From contig NZ_CP155618.1 in assembly GCF_031128465.2 (NCBI RefSeq), forward strand, positions 629,501 through 693,500: a stretch of DNA of 64,000 bases, written 5' to 3'. The notes beneath the pieces are model-generated. The model was not told the DNA's origin and ran no database searches. It worked only from the letters and a program-made list of their open reading frames with translations. The DNA is from Mariniflexile litorale. Lineage in GTDB: Bacteria > Bacteroidota > Bacteroidia > Flavobacteriales > Flavobacteriaceae. The first letter of the stretch is position 1. Every line of letters begins with the position of its first letter. A program made the position numbers and the translations under genes. Shown piece by piece: positions 46,337 to 56,820 of the stretch.

Positions 46337-46351
46337 AATTTTGCCGTGTAA

Positions 46352-47128
46352 TTAACGAGTTAAAAGAATAATAGAGCTTAATACTACAGAAGCTACACTG
46401 ACTAAAGTTCCGGCATTACCTACATAACCAGCTGATTTTATTTTAGCAGTATTAGGGTTTACAATTATTATATCATTTGATCTAATAATATAATTACCTC
46501 CTTTCATCCATTCACTATTAGTAAGATCTATATGAATAATATGTCTTTCTCCATTTATTTCTCGTATTAATAACAAATCATTACGCTTGCCATTAATAGT
46601 CAAATCTCCAGCGTATCCTAAAGCTTGAGGAAAAGTAATATACTGTTCTGTAAAACTATAAGTACCAGGATATTTCACTTCTCCCAAAACTGTTACTTTT
46701 GCGTTTAGAATTCTGACAGAAACTGACGGATCCATTAAATGCCCTTGCTTTTCCAAGATATTAATTAATTCCAGTTCCAAATCATTAATACTTTTACCTA
46801 CAACATGAATATTTCCTAAAATTGGGAGAGTGATGTAACCATCAATATTCACTAAATAACCTTGCAGTTTTAATATCTCCAAATTATTCTGTGTACTGCC
46901 CCCAAATGCCAGTACCTGTTTATTATATACCCAACTGGTTTCTGGCACAGACGCACCTATAGTAACACTTAATATATCATTACACTGTATAGGATTACTT
47001 TGGTAATGAATGGTATCAATTTTATTATTGTTAGCATCTTGTAAATAAAGGAGATCCCTTTTTGTAGCACAAGAATTAAGAAAAAATATAAATATTATGA
47101 GTTTGACAACTATAAAATTTTTCTTCAT
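46352..47128 (-). CDS. polysaccharide export lipoprotein (Wza-like)
   Basis: A 258-aa protein with a lipoprotein signal (IIFIFFLNSC; Cys near 20), then the polysaccharide export domain (IQCNDILSVTIGA) and a SLBB domain (KVTVLGEVKYPGTYSF). A C-terminal hydrophobic helix (GTLVSVASVVLSSIILL) spans a membrane. It forms the outer-membrane pore for polymer export and is co-transcribed with the Wzc-like kinase. Confidence 0.93.
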   Translation of the reverse strand: MKKNFIVVKLIIFIFFLNSCATKRDLLYLQDANNNKIDTIHYQSNPIQCNDILSVTIGASVPETSWVYNKQVLAFGGSTQNNLEILKLQGYLVNIDGYITLPILGNIHVVGKSINDLELELINILEKQGHLMDPSVSVRILNAKVTVLGEVKYPGTYSFTEQYITFPQALGYAGDLTINGKRNDLLLIREINGERHIIHIDLTNSEWMKGGNYIIRSNDIIIVNPNTAKIKSAGYVGNAGTLVSVASVVLSSIILLTR

Positions 47129-47344
47129 TTTTTGAATTTAAATTAATTTTTAAACCTACAAAACTAGAGGTAAATGCAGTTACTACAAACACCTAATTAC
47201 ATATTGTAATAAGCGATGAAATAGAGTAAAAAGCGAACATATTATGTTTTAATTGACATGAAGTACCCTGAAAGGATCATCATATTTCTACTGCAGAACT
47301 ATAATATTCATTTATATTATAGATGTTAAGTCTAACAAAAAGAT

Positions 47345-48715
47345 TTAAAAGGCGGAGTTATGTGTTTTCTTACCAAAAATGGTAAGCCAAATAATTTGAA
47401 TATCAAACCAAAATGACCAATTTTCGACATAATATAAATCGAATATAGTTCTATTGGTTTTTTGTTCGATAGTATCTGTTGGCCCCCTCCAACCATTAAC
47501 TTGAGCCCAACCAGTTATACCTGGTTTTAAATAATGCCGTAACATGTAATTTTTTACTTGATTTTGCAATTCTTTGTTTAAATATCCTCTGTGGGGTCTC
47601 GGTCCCACAACACTCATTTGTCCTAAAAAAACATTTAGAAATTGAGGCAATTCATCTATACTCGTTTTTCTAATTATAGCCCCCATTTTAGTAATTCTTG
47701 AATCATTCAATTTAGTACTACTTTTACCCCCACGAACCGAATCGTTTTCTTTCATACTACGAAACTTATACATTTCAAACTCTCTACCATTTCTTCCTAT
47801 TCTGATTGGTTTGTACAATACAGGCCCTTTAGAATCCATTTTAATTAAAATTGCAACAATAATAAAGAGAGGGCTTAATAAAAATAAAACTACAAATGAA
47901 AACAAAACATCAAATATTCGTTTATAGATTAAATAAACCTGCTTATCAAGTGAGTTTTGGCGTAAATTAATTACAGGAATGTCATTATACATTTCAACCT
48001 CAACATTGCTTTTAAGATCATCTAAGAAAGAATAATCTGGAATATATTTTGCTCTTATACCATGATAATTGCATACTTCAATGGTCTGTTTTATTTCTCT
48101 ACTAGACTCATTGGGTAGTGCTACTATAACTTCATCCAAATTAGGATTATCAATTATAAATTTTTCTAGATCTTCAAAATTTTTTGAATTTTTATTTTTT
48201 GAATTGTTAGGATCGATAAATCCAATCACTTGATAACCTGCATCTAAGTTGTCTTTGAAGTAATTCAAGAGTTTAAAAATATTATCTCCATTTCCAACAA
48301 CTATTGATCTTTTAAGATTAAAACCTTTTTTTCGAAAATATCGAGCATATTTTATTACTAAATAATTTGAAATTATTTTTAACGTAAAACACACACATAA
48401 AAAGGTTACTATTAATATGTTAAAATTGAGTTGTGTATTTAGAAAAATTCCTAATGTAAAAACAAATCCAGAAAACAGTATAAATACCTTTAACAAGGAT
48501 TTTAGTTTCCCTTTAAAATTATTATAGAAATATGTTTTGTATAACTTGAGATTAATAGCAATTAAATTCCAAATAAAAAGTATAATAAAAATAAAAGACA
48601 TTTTTTGGATTATTGAATTTGAATAGTAACTAATTAACAAATAAGAACTAATTGCTACTATGAAATTATCTAAAATACTCAATGCCGGTATTAATTTATT
48701 ATTCGATGTATTCAT
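47345..48715 (-). CDS. initiating sugar transferase (WcaJ-type polyprenyl glycosylphosphotransferase)
   Basis: A 456-aa protein with four N-terminal membrane helices, a CoA-binding-like cytoplasmic domain (VGNGDNIFKLL, VIGFIDPNN) and the C-terminal bacterial sugar transferase domain (YKRIFDVLFSFVVLF, PIRIGRNGREFEMYKFRSM, DELPQFLNVFLGQMSVVGPR). It transfers a sugar-phosphate to undecaprenyl phosphate, the first step of polymer repeat synthesis. The substrate sugar is undetermined. Confidence 0.93.
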   Translation of the reverse strand: MNTSNNKLIPALSILDNFIVAISSYLLISYYSNSIIQKMSFIFIILFIWNLIAINLKLYKTYFYNNFKGKLKSLLKVFILFSGFVFTLGIFLNTQLNFNILIVTFLCVCFTLKIISNYLVIKYARYFRKKGFNLKRSIVVGNGDNIFKLLNYFKDNLDAGYQVIGFIDPNNSKNKNSKNFEDLEKFIIDNPNLDEVIVALPNESSREIKQTIEVCNYHGIRAKYIPDYSFLDDLKSNVEVEMYNDIPVINLRQNSLDKQVYLIYKRIFDVLFSFVVLFLLSPLFIIVAILIKMDSKGPVLYKPIRIGRNGREFEMYKFRSMKENDSVRGGKSSTKLNDSRITKMGAIIRKTSIDELPQFLNVFLGQMSVVGPRPHRGYLNKELQNQVKNYMLRHYLKPGITGWAQVNGWRGPTDTIEQKTNRTIFDLYYVENWSFWFDIQIIWLTIFGKKTHNSAF

Positions 48716-48788
48716 ATAAATAAGGGTTTTACGATAAAATCAGTACGTGATTTTACCTAGATGAGTTAATTAAAATTTATAGTGAAAT

Positions 48789-48825
48789 GAAATAAGCTTT
48801 GAGATACTATCTCGAAGCTTATTTC
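48789..48825 (-). terminator. hairpin between the dehydrogenase and sugar transferase genes
   Basis: GAAATAAGCTTTGAG and CTCGAAGCTTATTTC form a 15-bp stem (one G-U pair) with a 7-nt loop, 70 bp after the dehydrogenase stop in minus-strand reading. A clear T-run is lacking, so it may be a partial terminator or a processing site. Confidence 0.5.
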
Positions 48826-48894
48826 GTTTATTTCTAAGATTAAAAGACTATTTACTAGCTCTAGGAGAGGAAGAATTAGGTAATATTAAAATGG

Positions 48895-50259
48895 CTAAAT
48901 TATTACTGTATCTTCTGTTGATATATAAGTATAATTATTTGTACTAAAGTGTCCCCAATTAATACCTATATAATTCTTTTTATTTAAGAAAGTCTCATGT
49001 AATCTTACAAAATCAATAATAATCTTGTCTTCTATTACACTCAATTTTTCAGTAAACTCGTATTCTTTAGTACAAACAATTAAAACTTCATTTTCTGAAA
49101 TTATTGTATCCAAATCCGATACGAGTAGTTTAGACAAATGGGGGATTCGAGCTTCAATATAGTCCTTATTTGTACCTGTTAAAATGGTTAAGTTTATATT
49201 CTTATCGTATATAGATATATCTTTGCCTTGGCCTATTAAAGATTCTATAACTCGAACAGCTGGACTGTTTCTTAAATCGTCTGTCCCTTCTTTAAAGCTC
49301 AAACCTAAAAACCCCATTTTTTTTCCTGCATATTGCTGAATCATCATAATAGCTCGCTCTATTTGATTTTCATTAGTTACACTAATGCCATCAATTACAG
49401 GTGTTTTTACATATAAATCATGCGCTAACATTTGTAAACCTTTTAAATCTTTTGGTAAACATGACCCTCCAAAAGCAAAACCTGGTTTAAAATAATAATT
49501 GGAAATATTCAATTGTTTGTCTTTGCAAAATATACTCATAACCTCATGAGAATCAACTCCTAAAGAAGAACATATATTTCCTACCTCGTTGGCAAATGAA
49601 ATTTTTAAAGCATGGTAAGTATTATTAACATACTTCATAATCTCAGCTACTTCTAAACTTGTTTTTACAATTTCACATGGTAAATTACTGTATAATGAAG
49701 CTATTTTATCAGCAGCATAATCACTATCGGAACCAATTAAAGTGAGAGGTGGATTATAATAATCTTCCACTGCACTTCCTTCTCTTAAAAACTCTGGATT
49801 ATCCACTACCATAAATCCTTCATTTCTCTTTTTTCCTGAAACTTTTTCTATAATGCTTGCGACCTTATCACATGTACCTGGTAGAACCGTGGATCTAATA
49901 GCTATTATATGTATTCCATTTTTTGATATAAGTGCTTCTGCTATATTCTCTGCAACTTTAAAAATATAATTAAAATTTAAATGTCCATTTATTGTAGAAG
50001 GAGTTCCTACTGCAATTATACTCACTTCTGAATCGCGTACTGCCTCACTTGAATCCATCGTAGCTGAAACATTTCCTTTATCAAATTGTTCCTTCAATAT
50101 TTTATCAATATCCTTTTCTATAATGGTGGGCATTCCCTGGTTGATCAAATCAACTTTGTTTTTATTTATATCAACTCCTATTACTTTATGTCCGTTTTTT
50201 GCAAGGCAGCCTAAACTAACACAGCCTACATAGCCGAGGCCGAAAATACTAATATTCAT
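48895..50259 (-). CDS. nucleotide-sugar 6-dehydrogenase (UDP-glucose/GDP-mannose family, AlgD-like)
   Basis: A 454-aa protein. The N-terminal Rossmann fold has FGLGYVGCVSLG. The middle domain has the catalytic Cys in FAFGGSCLPKD, and the C-terminal UDP-binding domain contains FKEGTDDLRNSP. The N-terminal GHKVIGVDINKNKVDLINQG pattern resembles AlgD-type GDP-mannose dehydrogenases more than Ugd, but this is not decisive. It makes a uronic-acid nucleotide donor, so the polymer is probably acidic. Confidence 0.9.
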   Translation of the reverse strand: MNISIFGLGYVGCVSLGCLAKNGHKVIGVDINKNKVDLINQGMPTIIEKDIDKILKEQFDKGNVSATMDSSEAVRDSEVSIIAVGTPSTINGHLNFNYIFKVAENIAEALISKNGIHIIAIRSTVLPGTCDKVASIIEKVSGKKRNEGFMVVDNPEFLREGSAVEDYYNPPLTLIGSDSDYAADKIASLYSNLPCEIVKTSLEVAEIMKYVNNTYHALKISFANEVGNICSSLGVDSHEVMSIFCKDKQLNISNYYFKPGFAFGGSCLPKDLKGLQMLAHDLYVKTPVIDGISVTNENQIERAIMMIQQYAGKKMGFLGLSFKEGTDDLRNSPAVRVIESLIGQGKDISIYDKNINLTILTGTNKDYIEARIPHLSKLLVSDLDTIISENEVLIVCTKEYEFTEKLSVIEDKIIIDFVRLHETFLNKKNYIGINWGHFSTNNYTYISTEDTVII

Positions 50260-50492
50260 ATATTTGTTTTTATTGATTAAGTTTTAAACAGGTACTATTG
50301 TTTCCTTCAAAAAGGGAAAGCTGATAATTTTTATGATTTATTTTGAAAAATATAGAAAGGAAATAGTGCTAAATAAAGAGCATTAACTTCTAAAAAGTAA
50401 AACTTTAAAATTTATATTCTTGACAAAACAACTAGAATTGGTAAAAAAGTTTTATTATTAAACAAAAGATCTATACAATAAAACTCATTATA

Positions 50493-51332
50493 TTATTCTC
50501 TTTTTAATTCGAAAATTGTTATTTCTGGTCTCACATTAAACCTTATTTGCCACAAGTGACCTAGAGCTCTATTAATATATAAAGTTCTTTGCTTAGAGAG
50601 GTTTATTTTTCCTGCTCGGTATGTTTTATTTTTAACTGGTAGAATGGGTGGAGGAAGAAATGGTGGCTTAACTTGACCACCATGTGTATGCCCTGATAAA
50701 ATCCAACTATTATAATTTTTCCATACATTTAAATCACAAACGTCAGGATTATGACATAAAACTAAATTTGCTTTTCGAATATCTAGTTTAGATAAAGCTT
50801 TTTCAGGATGAAAGTTAGTCCCCCACAAATCATCAATCCCAATAATATTTAAACCTTTAATCTCTATCTGCTCATTTCGTAATATCTTAATTCCAGATTC
50901 ATCTAAAATTTTAATAATCGTATTTGCTACACTTTCTTGCCTCCATTTCTTACCATAATCATGATTGCCTAATACCCCAACAGTACCATATTTTCCTATT
51001 ACAGCACTTTCCATTACTATTTTAAGTTGCTCAAACTGTCTATCGTTATAACTTATGTAATCTCCTGTATAAACCACTATATCTGGATTAAACTTTTGAG
51101 CTTTTTTGAAAGAATCGATTAGGTAATTCCAATCAAATCTATTACCAACATGAATGTCACTAATTTGCATTATATGTTTACCAACTAAATCTTCTGGCAA
51201 ATTTTTAATGGGCATTTTTATTCTAACAAAATCGAGCCAAAAAGGTTCAATTTTCCAAGAATATAACGCGGATAAAAAACAAATTCCAAGAGAAGTGAGC
51301 CCTCCTTTTTTGATGAATTTTCTTCTATTCAA
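50493..51332 (-). CDS. metallophosphoesterase (YaeI-like)
   Basis: A 279-aa protein with an N-terminal RRKF-type signal or anchor (NRRKFIKKGGLTSLGICFL). The calcineurin-like core has QISDIHVGN (D-x-H), YTGDYIS, LGNHDYG and ILSGHTHGG. This is the layout of YaeI/YkuE-type membrane-associated phosphodiesterases. It is probably attached to the periplasmic face; a phospholipid head-group target is possible, but its role in this cluster is unknown. Confidence 0.9.
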   Translation of the reverse strand: MNRRKFIKKGGLTSLGICFLSALYSWKIEPFWLDFVRIKMPIKNLPEDLVGKHIMQISDIHVGNRFDWNYLIDSFKKAQKFNPDIVVYTGDYISYNDRQFEQLKIVMESAVIGKYGTVGVLGNHDYGKKWRQESVANTIIKILDESGIKILRNEQIEIKGLNIIGIDDLWGTNFHPEKALSKLDIRKANLVLCHNPDVCDLNVWKNYNSWILSGHTHGGQVKPPFLPPPILPVKNKTYRAGKINLSKQRTLYINRALGHLWQIRFNVRPEITIFELKRE

Positions 51333-51419
51333 TTTTTATTTATATCAAATATGAAAAATTTGGAATAGATTTATAAACTTAAATCAATTTCTATTCTCTC
51401 TGTGTAAACTTTAGGTATG

Positions 51420-52187
51420 TTACTTTAAAATTAGCAGAAACAATAAGCCTATTATAATTCGATAATAACCAAAATATTCAAAACCATATTTTTCAACAAT
51501 TTTCAAAAAAATATTAACGGCTATCCAAGCAGTGCCAAAGGAGATAAATAATCCTAAACTTAAAAAAAAGATTTCTTTGTTTGATATCTCTAAAGGTGTT
51601 TTCAATAAATCATATGTACTAGCTGCAAACATGGTTGGAATTGCAAGCAGAAATGAAAACTCCGTTGCCTGCTTTTTATCCAATCCATTTAATACACCTC
51701 CCACAATTGTAGCTGCGGCTCTAGAAACACCTGGTATCATAGAAAAACACTGCGTCAGCCCAATAATAAAAGCATTTTTATATGAAATATTTTCCAATAT
51801 AGCGGTCTTACTTTTTTGATTAATAACTTTTTTATCAATTAAAATTAAAATTATACCACCAATGATTAATGAAACAGCAACAATGGTGGGATTAAATAAA
51901 TACGTTTTAATAAAATTGTATAATAAAAATCCAATGATTGCTGTGGGTAAAAATGCTACTACTAATTTTCTGTAAATGGCAACTCCTTGTAATAATCTTT
52001 TAGAATAAATCAAAACTATTGCCAAAATCGCTCCTAATTGAATAAAAATCTCAAAAGTTGTAACAAATGCAATACTTTCAATTTTCATTAAGCTCGAAGC
52101 TAAAATCATATGTCCCGTTGAGGATATGGGAAGGAACTCCGTGACTCCTTCAATTATAGCAAGAATTATTGCTTGAATAATATCCAT
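51420..52187 (-). CDS. uppP: undecaprenyl-diphosphatase UppP
   Basis: A 255-aa polytopic membrane protein with both UppP signatures, EGVTEFLPISSTGHMIL near the start and SMIPGVSRAAATIVGG in the middle. It recycles undecaprenyl pyrophosphate, the lipid carrier used for peptidoglycan and for the polymer made by this cluster. It is a little shorter than E. coli BacA (273 aa), normal for Bacteroidota. Confidence 0.96.
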   Translation of the reverse strand: MDIIQAIILAIIEGVTEFLPISSTGHMILASSLMKIESIAFVTTFEIFIQLGAILAIVLIYSKRLLQGVAIYRKLVVAFLPTAIIGFLLYNFIKTYLFNPTIVAVSLIIGGIILILIDKKVINQKSKTAILENISYKNAFIIGLTQCFSMIPGVSRAAATIVGGVLNGLDKKQATEFSFLLAIPTMFAASTYDLLKTPLEISNKEIFFLSLGLFISFGTAWIAVNIFLKIVEKYGFEYFGYYRIIIGLLFLLILK

Positions 52188-52277
52188 GTTTTAATATATT
52201 TTTATATAGTTTCAATTCTTACATTAAGAAAAAACAACCAATTAGTTTTTTCTTAAGAAGTAACATTCATCTGTAAT

Positions 52278-53303
52278 TTATTTCTTAAATTCTATAATTT
52301 TTTGTTCCATAAAATCAACCATGTCATCCCATTCATTGACCAAATTTTCTCTAAATTTCAATTGTAATTCTAAATCATTGGAGGCTTCAATTATGTAGTT
52401 TATTCTAGGTACTGCCGTATCTCCTGGTAAATGTTTAAGCACCCCTTGATTTATAAGAATTTTATTAGCTTTCATTTCCCGAATACCTGTGTAAATACTT
52501 GGAACTCCTAACATAGCCCCTTCTCTTGCCATGCTATCTCCTGAGGAAATAACAAGTTTAGAGTAATACATAAGAGAATGTATATCATCTACAGGCTCTA
52601 CTAAAGGAATCCAATTTCTAGGAAATTTTGTCTGAATATTTTTATCTTCAAGCGATAATATGATGGGTAATTTTTTTGATATTTGTTCTGAAAAGCAACA
52701 AATAATAGCATCTTCCTGATTAAAATAATTGAATGATTTATTACTTACTTCTCTTACAAAAACATATCCATATGGTTTTAATCCATAATTATGAAGTGCC
52801 TTAACATTTGGAGAAAACCGCTTTGGGCTTAAATAACTCCACTCTTTAAGACAATTAAAAGTATCTATTTTTCTGTTTTTTTCTACAATTTCAGGAAAAA
52901 ACAATCGATCGGAAAGGAATGCATTAATTTTATTTATTCTTTTTCTTTCTGGATCATCATAAAATTGAATTATGGGTGTTTTTGTTAATTTACAGGCTAA
53001 GGCTAAAGGAGCGCTACTAGCTGCAATGCAGATATTAAATTTATGTTTTTGAATGAGATGGATAAATTTTGAGGCTCTTTTTACATTACCATCCCAAAAA
53101 ATTGACCATTTAGTACCCTGACTGCTTCCTACAGAAATTAATTCAAAATCTATATATTCTCGCTTTATAATAGCAGGAAGTTTTCCGCGATCCAAATAAC
53201 AAATAAGTACTGTCCATCCTTTATTTTTAAGTTCTAAAGCTAATCCTTTAAATAAATTTAATTGTGCAGGATGTTTAATATCTATAAGTATTTTATAATT
53301 CAT
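52278..53303 (-). CDS. DUF354-family glycosyltransferase-like protein
   Basis: A 341-aa protein with the DUF354 start (KILIDIKHPAQLNLFKGLA) and a GT-B-like fold. It contains IAASSAPLALACKL, FYDDPERKRIN and, near the C-terminus, LVISSGDSMAREGAMLGVPS, where a UDP-sugar-binding loop is found in relatives. Such genes are common in capsule and O-antigen clusters. The reaction is unproven. Confidence 0.85.
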   Translation of the reverse strand: MNYKILIDIKHPAQLNLFKGLALELKNKGWTVLICYLDRGKLPAIIKREYIDFELISVGSSQGTKWSIFWDGNVKRASKFIHLIQKHKFNICIAASSAPLALACKLTKTPIIQFYDDPERKRINKINAFLSDRLFFPEIVEKNRKIDTFNCLKEWSYLSPKRFSPNVKALHNYGLKPYGYVFVREVSNKSFNYFNQEDAIICCFSEQISKKLPIILSLEDKNIQTKFPRNWIPLVEPVDDIHSLMYYSKLVISSGDSMAREGAMLGVPSIYTGIREMKANKILINQGVLKHLPGDTAVPRINYIIEASNDLELQLKFRENLVNEWDDMVDFMEQKIIEFKK

Positions 53304-53474
53304 GTGTGATATATTTCTTAACGTTTTTAGTAACTGTGACAGTGTGCTAGGCCTACTTAATTATAAAGCACATGTATGTCCTCGTCTTGATACGGTTTTC
53401 AGAATTAATTTTAGCATTACTTAAAAAAGGAAAGTATTGATTGATATTATTATATAAAAAACGCACTAGCATTT

Positions 53475-54053
53475 TTAATGAAAAAAGCGTCGGTAATTAT
53501 GTAAATAAGTCAAATGATCAATCTTCCTTTTTCTAATTTTTTTTGCTGGATTTCCTGCATAAATAGTCCATGGTTCTGTGTCTTTTGTTACAACAGAAGC
53601 TAAGGCGGCCACAGAACCTTCCGCAATAGTTCGACCCGGTAAAATACTAGCCCCTGTAAAAAGACTAGCATGATCTTCTATTTTAACTGGTGATCCTTCA
53701 GATTTGTAACCGGGATCATCCAAATTATGCCCTAAAGTAAAAATTTGAACATGTCCTGCTAAGTCAACATTATTTCCAATAGAGATACCACGTCTCCCAT
53801 CTAGCAGACAATCATGGCCAATGGAACAATAAGATCCTATTTTAATTTTCCATGGCGCATATACTCTTATTCCCATTTGAAGATGCGTGTTTTTTCCAAT
53901 TTTCATTCTATAAAAATATTTATAGAATACTTTTCGAATGAAATAACTAGGAATTCTACTCACTACATGATTAGCAAATGACAAATAAAAAAAATGAAAA
54001 AAATCTACAAATTTCCTAATAGAAGTACCTGGTTTTAAAGATAAGTTTGACAT
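53475..54053 (-). CDS. left-handed beta-helix acyltransferase (WcaF-like)
   Basis: A 192-aa protein with a hexapeptide-repeat acyltransferase domain (YAPWKIKIGSYCSIGHDC, GISIGNNVDLAGHVQIFTLG, ILPGRTIAEGSVAALASVVT). It resembles WcaF/WcaB-type acetyltransferases that O-acetylate exopolysaccharide sugars with acetyl-CoA. It lies 4 bp from the next acyltransferase gene, in the same operon. Confidence 0.88.
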   Translation of the reverse strand: MSNLSLKPGTSIRKFVDFFHFFYLSFANHVVSRIPSYFIRKVFYKYFYRMKIGKNTHLQMGIRVYAPWKIKIGSYCSIGHDCLLDGRRGISIGNNVDLAGHVQIFTLGHNLDDPGYKSEGSPVKIEDHASLFTGASILPGRTIAEGSVAALASVVTKDTEPWTIYAGNPAKKIRKRKIDHLTYLHNYRRFFH

Positions 54054-54057
54054 AAAG

Positions 54058-54567
54058 TTACTTTCTGTTTTTTATAAATTTCGCAGGAACTCCACCCCAA
54101 ACGGTATACGGTGGAATATTTTTAGTAACTACGGAGCCTGCTCCAACTATAGCTCCTTTGCCTATACTTAAACCTGGAAGCACAATGGTGCGCAAGCCTA
54201 TCCAAACATCATCACCTACTTCAGAATAAAAATGATCAGAGAAACCTTGCTCCGACATTGGCATACCTTTGGAATCACTATTATGCGTTTTGCCCAGAAA
54301 AACAACTTCTCGTGCAATCATCACATTGTTACCTATACTCACATTGTCTAATCTTACAAACTCATTTATCTGGCAGTTGTTACCAATCTGAACATTATTG
54401 CCAGAGCCTACATATACCTTTTTTTGAATTTTAGAGTGTTTTCCAATTTTTATGAATTTTTTTAAAATAAAGATTCTTAATCCATTATAAATAAAACCAC
54501 CTGGAAACCAATAGCTTGGTAAGTTAAAGGCTAATAAATAATAAATAATGATACTAATTTTTTTCAT
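54058..54567 (-). CDS. left-handed beta-helix acyltransferase
   Basis: A 169-aa hexapeptide-repeat protein ([40 protein letters not shown]) ending [17 protein letters not shown], typical of maltose O-acetyltransferase/NodL-like enzymes. It overlaps the 3' end of the 380-aa gene by 14 bp. It probably acetylates a sugar of the polymer. Confidence 0.88.
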   Translation of the reverse strand: MKKISIIIYYLLAFNLPSYWFPGGFIYNGLRIFILKKFIKIGKHSKIQKKVYVGSGNNVQIGNNCQINEFVRLDNVSIGNNVMIAREVVFLGKTHNSDSKGMPMSEQGFSDHFYSEVGDDVWIGLRTIVLPGLSIGKGAIVGAGSVVTKNIPPYTVWGGVPAKFIKNRK

Positions 54568-55696
54568 TTACTTTCTTATTTGAAAATTCAGTTATAGCTA
54601 AAGCCATCCAAGCTTGCCACCTGACGTAGTTTATTTTTGATTTATATATTTTATTATTAAAGAAATAGAAATAACCTTCTTTTTGATTGTAATATTTGTG
54701 TATGGAATAATTCAAAATGGTTTCTGCTTTGTGTAACATCCCTACTTTTGAGAATAGAATTATAGCATTGGCAATATCTCTTATTTCGGTATAGATAAGT
54801 TTGCTCCTAACATCTTTGGGGTAATGTAATTTATGAAAGTGAAGTGGTATGTTGTCTTTAAAACAGTTTTCAATATAATCTGCTAAACCATTTTCAAACA
54901 TCTCAGTCGAGTTTTGTGTTTTTACCACTTGATGCATATGGTGTATCGATTCTAAAACAAAAGCAGTATGGAAATTATCTACATAGCCGTTTTTTACTGA
55001 ATATCCCCAGGATCCATCGAGACTTTGTACCTTTTCTAAATAATTTAATATTTTTATAATTTTACTTTCAATGGCTTTACTTGGATAAATTTCATAGTAT
55101 AAGGCATAAAAGCGTCCAACCTTTGCCGTTGCGTTATAAACTTCGTCCTTTTGATGGGGTAGGTATGAATACCACAAGGTATTTTCTTCTTCAAACTTTA
55201 GCCACTTTTCTTCTAAAAGTTGTTCAAATGAACAAATAAGCTCTAAAGCCGATTGATCTTTACTAACTTTATAATATTCAAAAAAAGCAAACATGGCGAA
55301 TAAAGAAATAATGAGCGAGGTTTTTCCTGGACCCGAATTATATCTGGTTAAGGCCATTTCAAAAGCAAAACCCAATGAATAATATTTAAACTCTGGACTT
55401 TTGCTGTCTTGAAGCCAATTTTTAAGAAACTTTATTTCTTCAGCATACCTATTGGAGTCCATTAGAGCCATCGCATGAAAAAAAATAGCGTTCGATTTTG
55501 TGTTTTCAGATGGTTCTATTTTTAATAAAGGCCGTAAGTTTATAGGTGATATTTTATTAATAAAAGAAACTTTAGACAAAAGCGCATGGGGCATTTTAAT
55601 ATTTGAACTCGCAAAATCATAAGGGTCTATTCCCTTAAATTTATTTTTTGAGCTATTTTTTATAAGCCTTTCTTGAAAAAGAGCATACTTATCCAT
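54554..55696 (-). CDS. alpha/alpha-toroid-like hypothetical protein of the polysaccharide cluster
   Basis: A 380-aa protein, all-helical, with repeats of the kind seen in six-hairpin glycosidase or lyase folds ([66 protein letters not shown]). It has no signal peptide and is therefore cytoplasmic. It overlaps its neighbours by 8 and 14 bp, so it is made together with the glycosyltransferase. A role in polymer assembly or modification is inferred from position only. Confidence 0.7.
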   Translation of the reverse strand: MDKYALFQERLIKNSSKNKFKGIDPYDFASSNIKMPHALLSKVSFINKISPINLRPLLKIEPSENTKSNAIFFHAMALMDSNRYAEEIKFLKNWLQDSKSPEFKYYSLGFAFEMALTRYNSGPGKTSLIISLFAMFAFFEYYKVSKDQSALELICSFEQLLEEKWLKFEEENTLWYSYLPHQKDEVYNATAKVGRFYALYYEIYPSKAIESKIIKILNYLEKVQSLDGSWGYSVKNGYVDNFHTAFVLESIHHMHQVVKTQNSTEMFENGLADYIENCFKDNIPLHFHKLHYPKDVRSKLIYTEIRDIANAIILFSKVGMLHKAETILNYSIHKYYNQKEGYFYFFNNKIYKSKINYVRWQAWMALAITEFSNKKVNEKN

Positions 55697-56747
55697 AAAT
55701 ATTTGATTTTATTCTATTTATTAAACTTAAGGGTGTATACAACTCTTGTCCTCTGCTAATATTATTAGAAGCTATTTTTTTTAGCAACTCAAAATCTTTT
55801 ACAGCAAACTCTATTTTGCTTATCAGTTCGGAGGTTAAGGAGTCTTGTAACAGAAAACCCATATCACGATCTTCAAAAAAATCTTTAAGCCCTCCTGCTG
55901 GAGTAACGAAGACAATACAACCTGCTGTAATGGCCTCTAGGATACTAATTGGAAGTCCTTCTGGATGTGTTGTGGGTAAAAGATAGAAATGGGACGCTTT
56001 AAACAAATTTATTTTGGCATCTCCTTCCACACGTCCATGAAAGTTAATAGGTAATTTTCTGTTTTGTGCAATCCATTTTTTCACTTGATCTGTTTCTGTT
56101 CCAGAACCAGCCACATTTAAAATAAAATTGGAATCTTTTTCAAATAAGGTTTTAAATGTTTCTAGCACTGTAAAAATCCCCTTTACCGCTTCTAATCGCG
56201 CTAAAAATAACAGATGAATTGGAGCGTTTGAAAATTTTTTTTCAAACGATTTGAATTCACTAAAAAAACGCTCTTGAACAACAGTATGCTCTACTATGAT
56301 ATCTTTTTCAAAAAAACCTACTGACACCAAACTATCCTTAAAACTTTGAGCTAATACGTAAATTTTTTTTGCCTTAAAAAAAGATGATTTATTGAATTCA
56401 CCTTTTACTTCATCAAAAAAATGAGTATCCCAACCGTGTATAAATAGATAAACATCCTTTTTTAGAAATATTGATATTTTGCAAAATATTTTATCACGGG
56501 TATAAGCTTTTTTATTTAGAGAGGTATTAATAAATACTTTAGAATTTTTATAATACAATAAGCCTAATAAAAAAGTAGACAACTCTACTATAGTATTGAA
56601 GTATTTAGCAAGGTGCTTTCCTCTACCACCTCTATAAAAATAACGTTCATTTACACCCCACTGTCCTTTTAACGATTTCACAAATGTGGCAACACCTCCT
56701 GATAAATCCAGATAAGGTGATAATATTAATAAATTACATTTAGACAT
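55689..56747 (-). CDS. glycosyltransferase family 4
   Basis: A 352-aa GT-B enzyme. The C-terminal half has the GT4 pattern (IHLLFLARLEAVKGIFTVLE, LNVAGSG, LPINFHGRVEGDAKINLF, LLPTTHPEGLPISILEAITA), with the donor-phosphate EGLP...E motif intact. It adds one sugar of the repeat unit at the cytoplasmic side. Donor and acceptor are not predictable. Confidence 0.92.
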   Translation of the reverse strand: MSKCNLLILSPYLDLSGGVATFVKSLKGQWGVNERYFYRGGRGKHLAKYFNTIVELSTFLLGLLYYKNSKVFINTSLNKKAYTRDKIFCKISIFLKKDVYLFIHGWDTHFFDEVKGEFNKSSFFKAKKIYVLAQSFKDSLVSVGFFEKDIIVEHTVVQERFFSEFKSFEKKFSNAPIHLLFLARLEAVKGIFTVLETFKTLFEKDSNFILNVAGSGTETDQVKKWIAQNRKLPINFHGRVEGDAKINLFKASHFYLLPTTHPEGLPISILEAITAGCIVFVTPAGGLKDFFEDRDMGFLLQDSLTSELISKIEFAVKDFELLKKIASNNISRGQELYTPLSLINRIKSNIYG

Positions 56748-56820
56748 TTATATGGATATAAGTTTGAAAAATTTATTTTGCAGAATAAGAGTAAAGTCCA
56801 TTGCTGAGTTGAACTTGAAA

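Noticed and set aside
51293-51302. Possible target of the candidate guide (AAGTGAGCCC match)
   Set aside because: Only 10 nt match, inside a coding region, with mismatches on both sides; expected by chance.
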